Assembly (NCBI GenBank): GCA_934546745.1
Contig: CAKTDV010000018.1
Span: forward strand, 1 to 63,566
Direction: 5' to 3'
DNA length: 63,566 nt
Origin: an uncultured Desulfovibrio sp.
GTDB lineage: Bacteria > Desulfobacterota > Desulfovibrionia > Desulfovibrionales > Desulfovibrionaceae
Shown here: in pieces, positions 43,040 through 50,483 of the stretch
Numbering within the stretch: the first letter of the stretch is position 1
Layout: the number at the start of each line of letters is the position of its first letter
Program-made: the position numbers and the translations under genes
Notes under the pieces: model-generated
Database searches by the model: none
Told to the model about the DNA's origin: nothing
Seen by the model: the letters and a program-made list of their open reading frames with translations, nothing else

Positions 43040-44078
43040 TGCGCCGGCGCCGTCCCCGTCCCTGATCATAGAGGGGCCGCTTGCCGGGCGGCGTCTGGAT
43101 GCGGCCCTGGGCGGCCTGCTGCCGGATATGGGTGTGCGTGCCCGGCGCCGTCTCATTGCGCGCGGCGGCGTGCTGCATAATGGGCGCCCCACCCGCGCGC
43201 CCGGCTTGACGGTGCGCCGGGGTGATGAGATCCGCCTTGCGGCCGCGCCTTCCGCTCTTCCCGATTCCGCCGGAACCGCCCCGGCCCTTCCCTGGACCTA
43301 TCCGGCGCGGCGGCCGGAGGTTCTTGGCGAATCCGCCTCCCTTGTCTTTCTCCTCAAACCCGCCGGCCTGCATACCGCCGCCCTGCTGGGCGGCGGCGCG
43401 CCCAGCCTTGAAGGGCTGTTGCCCGCGCTCCTGCCGGGGAGAAACCTCCGTCTGCTGCAACGTCTGGACTGGGGCACGTCGGGCCTTGTGTGCGCGGCCG
43501 CATCGCCGGAGGCCGAAGCCGTCTTTCGCGACGCGGAAGCCCGCAACCGCATCCACAAGGGCTATGTCGCCCTTCTGCGGGGCTGTCTGGACGGGCCGGT
43601 CACAGTACGCGCGGCGCTGGCCGCCAACGGCGGCGCGACCGTCCGCGCGCGCTCCGAAGAGGCGGCGGATCCCGGCCGCTGGACGCTGTTTTCCCCCCTG
43701 ATCCGCTGGACGGCACGGGAGGCCGCGGCGGTGGCGCGGGCCCTTGGCGTGTCCGCGTCCACGGGACTGGAAGGGCAGGAGGGGGTGCCGATCGGGCCGC
43801 TGACGCTGGCCGTCTGCCGCATCGGGCGGGGGGCCCGCCATCAGATACGCGCCCATGCCGCGTGGCTGGGGCTGCCGCTCTGGGGTGATGTCCGCTACGG
43901 TGGCGGCGGGGGGCCGTCCTTCTTTCTGCATCATGGGAAGATGCGGCTGCCCGGATCCGGCGGCCCGCCATCCTGCCCGCCATTCTGGCTGGCCGCGCTG
44001 GAAGGGGCGCCGGGAGGCGCGCCGGAGGCGGTGCGCCGCTGGATGGAGGAGGATGCCGTCATCCCCACCGTTTGTTGA
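43032..44078 (+). CDS. RluA-family RNA pseudouridine synthase
   Basis: The 348-residue protein has an N-terminal S4-like region (RLDAALGGLLPDMGVRARRRLIARGG), then the RluA catalytic segment LLQRLDWGTSGLV with the catalytic Asp (usual HRLDxxTSG; Gln replaces His) and CRIGRGARHQIRAHAAWLGLPL. The target uridine in rRNA or tRNA is not known. ATG 43032 is preceded by GGAGG and overlaps the CofD-like gene by 8 bp. An insert (about residues 220-265) is unlike RluD. Confidence 0.88.
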   Translation: MPDAPAPSPSLIIEGPLAGRRLDAALGGLLPDMGVRARRRLIARGGVLHNGRPTRAPGLTVRRGDEIRLAAAPSALPDSAGTAPALPWTYPARRPEVLGESASLVFLLKPAGLHTAALLGGGAPSLEGLLPALLPGRNLRLLQRLDWGTSGLVCAAASPEAEAVFRDAEARNRIHKGYVALLRGCLDGPVTVRAALAANGGATVRARSEEAADPGRWTLFSPLIRWTAREAAAVARALGVSASTGLEGQEGVPIGPLTLAVCRIGRGARHQIRAHAAWLGLPLWGDVRYGGGGGPSFFLHHGKMRLPGSGGPPSCPPFWLAALEGAPGGAPEAVRRWMEEDAVIPTVC

Positions 44079-44158
44079 GGCAAAGCCGTCCCGCCGGAGG
44101 CCGCCGCGTCCGTATGGGGGATCGCCCTCCCCGTCAACCCCTTACGCCGAGGAATCGC

Positions 44159-44785
44159 ATGTTCGCATCGCTGTTGCCCAAATCCGCGCCTTTTTTTGAG
44201 ATGCTGCTGGAGCAGAACCGCATCCTGTGCGGCATGAGCGCCCTCCTGAGCCGCATGTTTGAGGATGGCGCCAACAAGGACGCCCTCCACAAGGAGATCT
44301 CCCTGCTGGAAGAGGAGGCCGACAAACTCCATGTGCGCATCGTGCGGGCGCTTTCGCAGACCTTCATCACGCCCATCGATCGCGAGGACATTCTTCGCAT
44401 CAATCAGGCGCAGGAAGACCTCATGGACTGCATGCAGAGCCTGAGCACCCGCCTGCACATCTTCGAATTCTCGCGCGTGCGCTTTCCCGCGCTCAGGCTG
44501 GTGCGGACCATATGCCGCCTGCTGGAGCTCTCCCGCCTCATGCTTGACGGCCTGACGCGCCGGGAAGACTGCCACAAGACGCGCGCCTTTCATGATCTGC
44601 GCGGCGAGTGCGACATGATCCTGGCCGCGGGCCTGGCCGAACTCATGGACGAGGACACCTCGTCGCCACAGTCCCTGCTGCTGCTGTTCAAATGGAGCCA
44701 GATTTACGACCGCATTGAAATCATGCTGGGCGCGGTGAACAACCTCGCCGAAACCCTTGAGGAAGCGGTGCTGAAAAATGTTTGA
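44159..44785 (+). CDS. DUF47 family phosphate transport regulator (PhoU-like)
   Basis: The 208-residue helical protein begins FASLLPKSAPFFEMLLEQN and has ITPIDREDILRINQAQEDLMDCM and YDRIEIMLGAVNNLAE, the DUF47/PhoU_div pattern with metal-binding acidic residues. Such proteins are paired with Pit transporters. Here the Pit gene overlaps its 3' end by 8 bp. AGGA precedes the ATG. Confidence 0.92.
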   Translation: MFASLLPKSAPFFEMLLEQNRILCGMSALLSRMFEDGANKDALHKEISLLEEEADKLHVRIVRALSQTFITPIDREDILRINQAQEDLMDCMQSLSTRLHIFEFSRVRFPALRLVRTICRLLELSRLMLDGLTRREDCHKTRAFHDLRGECDMILAAGLAELMDEDTSSPQSLLLLFKWSQIYDRIEIMLGAVNNLAETLEEAVLKNV

Positions 44786-45782
44786 CGTGCCCCTGTTGCT
44801 GGCGCTCATCGTTCTGGTGGCCCTTGTCTTCGATTTCACCAACGGCGCGCACGACTGCGCCAACGCCATCGCCACGGTGGTCTCCACCAAGGTGGTGACG
44901 CCCCGCTTTGCCGTGGCGGCGGCGGCGGCGCTCAATCTGGGCGGCGCCCTGCTGGGTACCGAGGTGGCAAGGACCCTCGGCGGCGGCATCGTGCTGCCGG
45001 AGGTGGTGCAGGGCAGCCATGTGCTGGTGCTCGCCGCGCTGACAGGGGCCATCGCCTGGAACTGCATCACCTGGTATTGCGGTATCCCCTCCTCCTCGTC
45101 GCACGCCCTTATCGGCGGACTCATCGGCGCGGCGGTGGGGCACGGCGGTTTTGCCACGCTCAACGCGGGTGGCATTGCCGGCAAGGTGCTGCTGCCGCTG
45201 GTGCTGTCGCCGCTGGCGGGCTTTGCGGCGGGCTTTCTCATCATGTGGGCCATCTACTGGATGTGCGCCCGCATCCCGCGCGGCAGGGTCAATGCCGCCT
45301 TCCGCCGCCTCCAGCTGCTTTCCGCCGGCTTCATGGCCACCAGCCACGGCCTCAACGACGCGCAGAAGACCATGGGCATCGTCACGCTGGCCCTGCTGAT
45401 TTTTGGCAAGGCGGACAGTGTGGACGTGCCCCTGTGGGTCAAACTGAGCTGCGCCCTCTCCATGGCCCTTGGTACGGCCGTGGGCGGCTGGAAAATCGTC
45501 AGGACCATGGGGCACCGCATCTTCAAGCTGGAACCTGTCCACGGCTTCGCCGCCGAGGGCGCGGCCTCGCTGGTCATCAGCGGCGCGTCCCTGATCGGCG
45601 CACCCGTCAGCACCACGCACACCATTTCCGCCTGCATTTTCGGCGTGGGCAGCAGCAAGCGCCTTTCGGCCGTGCGCTGGGGCGTTGCCGGGCAGATGCT
45701 CACGGCATGGGTGCTGACCTTGCCCGCCTCGGCCGTCGTGGGCTTTCTTGCCTATCAGGCGCTGCACCTCATCTGGAACTAG
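44778..45782 (+). CDS. Pit-family inorganic phosphate transporter
   Basis: The 334-residue protein has about ten membrane segments and both Pit signatures: FDFTNGAHDCANAIATVVSTK near the N-terminus and ATSHGLNDAQKTMGI in the second half, plus GIPSSSSHALIGGLIGA. Pit carriers import metal-phosphate with protons. It overlaps the DUF47 gene and ends 7 bp before the convergent glycosylase gene. Confidence 0.95.
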   Translation: MFDVPLLLALIVLVALVFDFTNGAHDCANAIATVVSTKVVTPRFAVAAAAALNLGGALLGTEVARTLGGGIVLPEVVQGSHVLVLAALTGAIAWNCITWYCGIPSSSSHALIGGLIGAAVGHGGFATLNAGGIAGKVLLPLVLSPLAGFAAGFLIMWAIYWMCARIPRGRVNAAFRRLQLLSAGFMATSHGLNDAQKTMGIVTLALLIFGKADSVDVPLWVKLSCALSMALGTAVGGWKIVRTMGHRIFKLEPVHGFAAEGAASLVISGASLIGAPVSTTHTISACIFGVGSSKRLSAVRWGVAGQMLTAWVLTLPASAVVGFLAYQALHLIWN

Positions 45783-45789
45783 CGCGGTT

Positions 45790-46416
45790 TCAGAAGGAAA
45801 ACGCCGTGTCGCTGGCGATGGCCCAGAGGTAGAGGGACGCGGTGGAGCCGTAGGGGGAGTAGCGGCGGCGGTAGCGCTCAAAGCGTTGCCGGGGCATGTC
45901 CCTGTGATGATGGAGACGGCAGAGGCCGCGCCGGATGCCAAGATCGCCCCAGCTGAGAATGTCGGGGCGCCGCAGGGAGAAGAGCAGGAGCATCTCGGCT
46001 GTCCAGAGACCGACGCCGGGCAGGGCCGTCAGGATGGCGATGGCATCGGCGTCGCTGGCGTCGCGCAGGGCTTTGGCGGAGATGCGCCCCTGGTCAAAGG
46101 CGTCGGCGGCGGCATGTATGTAGGCGGCCTTGCGGGCGGAAAGCCCCGTTGCGCGCAGCGTTTCGAGGGAAAGGCGCGCCATGACGCCGGGGCAGAGACC
46201 GCCGTGCGCGCCAGCAAGGGCGCGGAGGCGTTGCCAGACGGTTTCCTGCGCCTTCATGGAGATTTGCTGCCCCGTGATGCTGTGCAGCAGCGCCTCAAAG
46301 GGATCGGGACGCGCGGCCCGGCGGAGGGGGCCCAGGGTCTCGATGACGGCGGCAAGGCGTTTGTCCCTGCGGGAGAGGGCGGCAAGGGCTTCGGCCGTTA
46401 CGGGAACGTGTGGCAT
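45790..46416 (-). CDS. DNA-3-methyladenine glycosylase, AlkA-like
   Basis: The 208-residue protein is an HhH-GPD glycosylase: FEALLHSITGQQISMKAQETVWQRL, the hairpin LTALPGVGLWTAEMLLLF, and ILSWGDLGIRRG with the catalytic Asp. It removes alkylated bases. It is shorter than E. coli AlkA because the N-terminal domain is missing, as in the AlkA-II/Mag-like group. I use ATG 46416; the longer frame is not homologous. Confidence 0.9.
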   Translation of the reverse strand: MPHVPVTAEALAALSRRDKRLAAVIETLGPLRRAARPDPFEALLHSITGQQISMKAQETVWQRLRALAGAHGGLCPGVMARLSLETLRATGLSARKAAYIHAAADAFDQGRISAKALRDASDADAIAILTALPGVGLWTAEMLLLFSLRRPDILSWGDLGIRRGLCRLHHHRDMPRQRFERYRRRYSPYGSTASLYLWAIASDTAFSF

Positions 46417-46433
46417 GGCGTTTCCGGGGGGTG

Positions 46434-46979
46434 TCACACCGCGGGCTCCCGCCACAGCCGCACGCCAAGGGAGATGCACCGGTGAACGAGGGTTTCCGTG
46501 GCCAGGGGGGTGGAGAGCGCGCGCAGCTCCCCAGGGGTGTAGAGGCGCGGGAGGTCGCGGGCGGCGCATTCCCCGATGCGCAGGAGCGTGTCGAGCGTGG
46601 AGAGAAGCACGGCCGGGCAGACCTGATAGACGAAAAGCGCGCCCTCGTGGAGGATGAGGGGAAAGAGATTGCAGGACGGAGGCCGCCGGTCGCGTTCAAG
46701 GCGGCAGCCTGTGGCGGTGAGCGCCTTGCAGCCTCGCTGGTCAAGGCAGGCGACGGAAGGGGAGAGCAGGTGGAAATCAGCGGCAAGATCGGGGCGGATC
46801 TGGGAAGGCAGCAGCGGCATGGGGTAGGGGGCGTCCCCTTCGGGCTGCGGGCCGCAGCAATGGCGGCATGCGGCGCAGTAGCCGTTGTCAAGGCGGCCTT
46901 CCGTCCAGCGGAAGGCGTGGCGTTTCCTGGCGAGGCGCGCGCGCCATTCCCGGGCGAGCGCGGCAAAGTCTGTGGGCAT
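46434..46979 (-). CDS. YkgJ-like Cys-cluster protein
   Basis: The 181-residue protein has YCAACRHCCGP, CLDQRGCKALTATGCRLERDRRPPSC and a later VCPAVL, the Cys pattern of the YkgJ/DUF3109 zinc- or iron-binding proteins. Function is unknown. ATG 46979 lies after CGGAGG. It is 17 bp upstream of the AlkA-like gene on the same strand, so they are probably cotranscribed. Confidence 0.82.
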   Translation of the reverse strand: MPTDFAALAREWRARLARKRHAFRWTEGRLDNGYCAACRHCCGPQPEGDAPYPMPLLPSQIRPDLAADFHLLSPSVACLDQRGCKALTATGCRLERDRRPPSCNLFPLILHEGALFVYQVCPAVLLSTLDTLLRIGECAARDLPRLYTPGELRALSTPLATETLVHRCISLGVRLWREPAV

Positions 46980-47138
46980 GGGAATCCATCCTCCGGGGCA
47001 TAACGGCTCTGGAACTCCTTCGGACCATCGTCGGAAGAAGGGGCTCCGGCGGAGGCACAGTATAGGGAAAAAATTTTTTTGCGAAAAGAGGAAAAAACGC
47101 TTGCCAGGGGACGGGCTTTCGTTTAGAATTCTTTTCAC

Positions 47139-47225
47139 GCCGAAGTGGTGGAATTGGTAGACACGCTAGGTTCAGGGTCTAGTTCTCGCAAGGGAGTGGG
47201 AGTTCGAGTCTCCCCTTCGGCACCA
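47139..47225 (+). tRNA. tRNA-Leu (CAG)
   Basis: A class II tRNA of 87 nt with encoded CCA. GCCGAAG (47139-47145) pairs with CTTCGGC, the D-loop holds TTGGTAGACACG, the anticodon loop reads TTCAGGG with anticodon CAG, the long variable arm is TCTCGCAAGGGAG-like, and the T-loop is TTCGAGT. Its 3' end is the attachment site of the island that follows. Confidence 0.96.
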
Positions 47226-47240
47226 GGTAAGAATCCAACG

Positions 47241-47279
47241 AAGTCCCGCAAGGTTTAAAAAAACTTGCGGGACTTTTTT
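47241..47279 (+). terminator. Terminator after tRNA-Leu
   Basis: AAGTCCCGCAAG (47241-47252) pairs with CTTGCGGGACTT (47264-47275), followed by TTTTTT. Confidence 0.9.
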
Positions 47280-47399
47280 GGGCTATGGGCAGTCCAACGA
47301 AGTATCGGGAAATCCAGGGACAAGGCACGAAAAAAACGGTATTTATGGCGGTATCGCCTGTCGGGGCATCCTTTCCGCTTCAAAAATACCGTCACCCGC

Positions 47400-48427
47400 T
47401 AACCCTTTCCGGCGGAAAATTATGGCGGATGGATTACCGCTATGCCGGAAAAAGAAAGACGCTCAGCTTTGGCGCGCGTCTCCCTGAAGGACGCGCGTCG
47501 CAAGCGTGACAGGGCCAAGGAACTGCTTGCCAACGACATTGACCCCGGCGCTCAGAAAAAATGCCGCCAAAGAAGAAGCGCAAGCGGCGGCGCGTGAACA
47601 GGCGCTGACCTTCACCGTTGTCGCCTAGGAATGGTTCGCCACCAAGCAGAATTCCTATGCGGCGTCCAATATCAAGAAAAAACAGTGGCTCATTTCCCTG
47701 CTCAGTAGATTGGCGAAAAGCCCATCAGCAAACTGGTTCCAACCGATATGGCGCACACCGGCTGACGGCCTCAAGGGAGTCCTTAAACTAGTCCAGACAA
47801 CATCACCGATCTCGTCGCTGTCGGTCATCTTCTGCGCTGCATAGGCGAATACCAAGGGGGAGCGATTGTCGGCTACGCCCTCAAGATACTGCCCTTATCT
47901 GGCGTTCCGAAGCGCCGAGCTTCGCGGCGGCAGGTGGTTTGAGATTGATCTGTGGACAAGGCGCTCTAGATTGTGCTTGCCGCAGACGGGAAAATGCCAA
48001 AGACGGCGGTGGCATGAAGATGCACATCGCCCATGCCGTGCCATTATCCACTTAAGCGGTCAGGCTGTCCCGCGAGCTGCATCTGCTTACAGGTACGGGG
48101 GAGCTGCGTTTTCCCGGACGCCACTCGGCTTCGCAATGTATTTCGGATATGGCGCTTCTGAACGGCATCTGTCGAATGGGCTTCAGCAAGAAAGAAATGA
48201 CTATCCACGGTTTCCGTGCCATATTCTCCACCATCCTGAATGAAAAGAAACCGGAACGAGTTTTTTGATGGCGACATCATTGAGGCCTTGCCCACAAGGA
48301 GAAAAATACCGTTCGCGATGCGTACAACCATGTGTCATATCTGGATAAACGTCGGGAATTGCTTCAGAGATGATCCGCTTATCTGGACGAATTGCAAAAT
48401 CAAGATGCGTCCAATTTGCTGAAATAA
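47400..48427 (+). pseudogene. P4-type tyrosine integrase, degraded
   Basis: Joining frames recovers a tyrosine recombinase: GGKLWRMDYRYAGKRKTLSF (arm-binding domain), DARRKRDRAKELLANDIDPG, LTFTVVA-stop-EWFATKQNSY, IGEYQGGAIVGYALKILPL, ELRGGRWFEIDL, TIHGFRAIFSTILNE (with the catalytic HxxR) and the C-terminal LDELQNQDASNLLK before TAA 48425-48427. It has several frameshifts and TAG codons (near 47628 and 47968). The N-terminal start region is not recognisable. It lies just after tRNA-Leu, the normal place for such an integrase, and marks the island as fixed. Confidence 0.88.
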
Positions 48428-48619
48428 TTTAGAAAATTGAATTATTCAAATTTATGGCAAGGCGTTGCGGCAGATCGGCTGTAATGTCCTGCCTTTTTAT
48501 CCTGGGTCCAGAAATTGTTTTTCCAGCATCTTCTATTTGAGTGAATCGCTTGGGATACATCCAGTCGATTTCGTAGCCTTGATATGTACTGAAATGGCAA
48601 TGCTCAAGGCAGTAGAAAC

Positions 48620-48645
48620 GAAAACCCTCCGTTGAGGAGGGGCTA
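48620..48645 (-). terminator. Terminator of the small minus-strand gene
   Basis: On the minus strand CCCTCC (48630-48625 complement of the pair) and GGAGGG flank a 5-nt loop at 48625-48641 and run into TTTTCGTTT. It lies downstream of the gene at 48723-48911. The stretch 48428-48620 holds only a weak minus-strand open frame that I do not call. Confidence 0.6.
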
Positions 48646-48722
48646 TAAGTTTGAAATACCCTACTGCTTGCCAGAAACAAGAAAGCAGGGCATATTTTAT
48701 GAGACGGATAAGCAGAAAGCTG

Positions 48723-48911
48723 CTACTTTCGCTTACTGTCTGGTGTGCGCTTTACTTGCCGCCAGTAGTGTCCAGACTCTTGAGTAGGGGGAGCGGTGTG
48801 GTTGTCGGGGATAGTAACGAAGTTATCCTTCTTACCGCCCCTCGGCCCTACTTCCTGAAAAATACCGCCGTTAGATCCGGTATTTTCACCAGGTTTTAAC
48901 GTGTTTGCCAT
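48723..48911 (-). CDS. Small YjzC-like protein
   Basis: The 62-residue protein starts ANTLKPGENTGSNGGIFQEV and continues GPRGGKKDNFVTIP, then PPTQESGHYWRQVKRT. The KPG-x-NGx(F/Y)xEVG(P)RG pattern resembles small YjzC-type proteins of unknown function. ATG 48911 has a strong AAGGAG 7 nt upstream and a terminator follows, which together support a real gene. The plus-strand frame over the same bases (48651-48899) has no ribosome site. It is the only apparently intact gene in the decayed mobility half of the island. Confidence 0.7.
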   Translation of the reverse strand: MANTLKPGENTGSNGGIFQEVGPRGGKKDNFVTIPDNHTAPPTQESGHYWRQVKRTPDSKRK

Positions 48912-49305
48912 AAACACTCCTTTCTCCCTCATTCGGGGAGGGTATGATATTGGGGAAATCGCTCCCCTTTATATAATAAAGTAATCCTTCTCAAGAGATT
49001 GTCCAGTCTTAAGACGTCACCTTTTTAAGAAATATCTCCACTTCATTTTCTCAATAAGAAAAACAATTTTCACCACGTCCGAGGCGTGGTAAAGCCCCAT
49101 GGGGCGGGAATGCACGGTGTCAAGTTACTCTGACGCCATCAACACACTTCTGTAACACAACCTCCAAAAAATTTTTGAAAATCCCACTTCTCCATACATC
49201 TCTATCGAACCGTATCGCATGCTATCGTACTTTAACAACATTATGGATTAATTTAATAAAATGTTATAGTACTCCGTAAAGGACATTTTGATACGGAGGT
49301 AATGC
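48912..49305. other. AT-rich non-coding stretch in the island
   Basis: This stretch upstream of the small YjzC-like gene (minus strand) and of the alpA-like pseudogene (plus strand) is AT-rich and holds no open frame of note. A TATAGT at 49265-49270 could be a -10 element for the alpA-like gene. I see nothing else in it. Confidence 0.5.
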
Positions 49306-49515
49306 TATGGCAACTCAAATACTCGCCACAGGTTTTCTCAGATTTCACCAGATTCTGGAGCTTTCCCCATCAGCAAGAGCGCATGATGTAAAGGCCGCTC
49401 AAGCGGATCTTATCCCAAGCCCCTGAAACTTGGCCCGCGCACGCCAGTCTAGCGCGCCGAGGACATAAAGGCTTTCATTGAAAACGTCGGTAATGGAGGA
49501 GAAAGACATCGCTGA
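49306..49515 (+). pseudogene. AlpA-family excisionase/regulator, degraded
   Basis: ATG 49306 follows a perfect GGAGG. The first frame gives ILATGFLRFHQILELSPSAR, the AlpA helix start. After a frameshift another frame gives SYPKPLKLGPRTPV-stop-RAEDIKAFIENVGNGG, the AlpA core, in which a TAG replaces the usual Trp of VWRAEDI. In P4-like elements AlpA-type proteins control integrase and act as excisionases. This copy is broken in two places. Confidence 0.78.
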
Positions 49516-49795
49516 CAGGAAAAAGGAGGAAAGCGGCAATGGTAGGAGGAAGAACAGCAGGAGCGGTAGCATCAGGAAGCGGAGGCCCGTCAGTAGGCCG
49601 AGCATGAACGGCACATTCGGCAAGAATCTGAAGATGTGCATCGACACCATAGAGCAAGGATGCGCTGACTGTTCGCCGGGAATCTCGACTTGAAGGCGAG
49701 TCATAGTCCACTGAGGTTTACTGCGTAAACCAGTGGGCAAGCGTGCCGCTTGACAAAAAACAAATTCGGGGCATGCCCCGTCTCAAGAAATCATC

Positions 49796-50147
49796 ATGAC
49801 CATTACCGCTAGCCAGGTGAAGGAAATCAGACAGAAGTTCGCTAGACTCAAGCCCGCCGCCACATTGGATGGAAATCGCACTATGACAGTGAGGCAGGCC
49901 ATGTTCTCCCTTGCTCCGACGCTGGAATGGATGAAGAAGCGCGGTTTCGACACTCAGGAGATCGTCGAAAAGCTGTACGAGAAAGGCATTGAAGTGAAGC
50001 CTTAGACACTGACCAAATATCTGAGCGAGGCCAGACGGCAGCGGGGAGGCCGGAAAGCCAAGAAGAGAGACACGCCTTCGGCGTCTCCGCGACACGAAGA
50101 GCGCGGCAGCTTCATTAATTGCTGACTTCCCGGATGATGAGCTGTGA
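49796..50147 (+). pseudogene. Small DNA-binding protein of mobile elements, degraded
   Basis: The frame from ATG 49796 gives 69 residues (ITASQVKEIRQKFARLKP, LAPTLEWMKKRGFDTQEI, EKLYEKGIEVKP), then TAG at 50003-50005. The same frame continues TLTKYLSEARRQRGGRKAKK, clearly the rest of the same protein, until a further frameshift near 50117, after which FPDDEL and a stop follow. Helical content and the basic tail suggest a DNA-binding mobilisation or partition accessory protein (TraK/MobC-like); I cannot name it. The 69-residue form might still be made. Confidence 0.6.
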
Positions 50148-50330
50148 ATGCTGAAGAAGGCTAGCCACTCATAGATGAAAGAGGTCCGGGAACATCCCGG
50201 CCTCATTTTGCCGATTTCGACGCATAGCCAGCGATGCGAATTTGGACTCCGCCCAAGGCAGCAATTCGACGGCAGACACACTGAAACTGACTTGCCTCGG
50301 GCAGAAATAACCCAAGGGCATCATATGATT

Positions 50331-50359
50331 TTGCTTTTTAGTCGGACAAGGTATATAAT
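50331..50359 (+). promoter_or_regulatory. Promoter of the hsd operon
   Basis: TTGCTT (50331-50336) and a perfect TATAAT (50354-50359) are 17 bp apart. It would give a leader of about 118 nt before hsdR. Confidence 0.75.
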
Positions 50360-50483
50360 GTACCGGCTTTTTCTGTCGAACAGCCTCCATATGCGCCAGA
50401 GACAGACTCCATGAAGTTCTAAAGTTTTTCCGACAGAAAGGCCGAATATTGTTCGCAAGATAAACGTTATCTGGGGAGAGAAC

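Noticed and set aside
48429..48680. Minus-strand 83-codon frame after the integrase pseudogene
   Set aside because: No ribosome site, overlaps a terminator, no recognisable pattern.
48651..48899. Plus-strand 82-codon frame over the YjzC-like gene
   Set aside because: No ribosome site; the minus-strand gene over the same bases has a strong one and a family-like sequence.
49478..49693. 71-codon plus-strand frame after the alpA-like pseudogene
   Set aside because: Basic low-complexity composition and overlap with the alpA remnant; not enough to call a gene.
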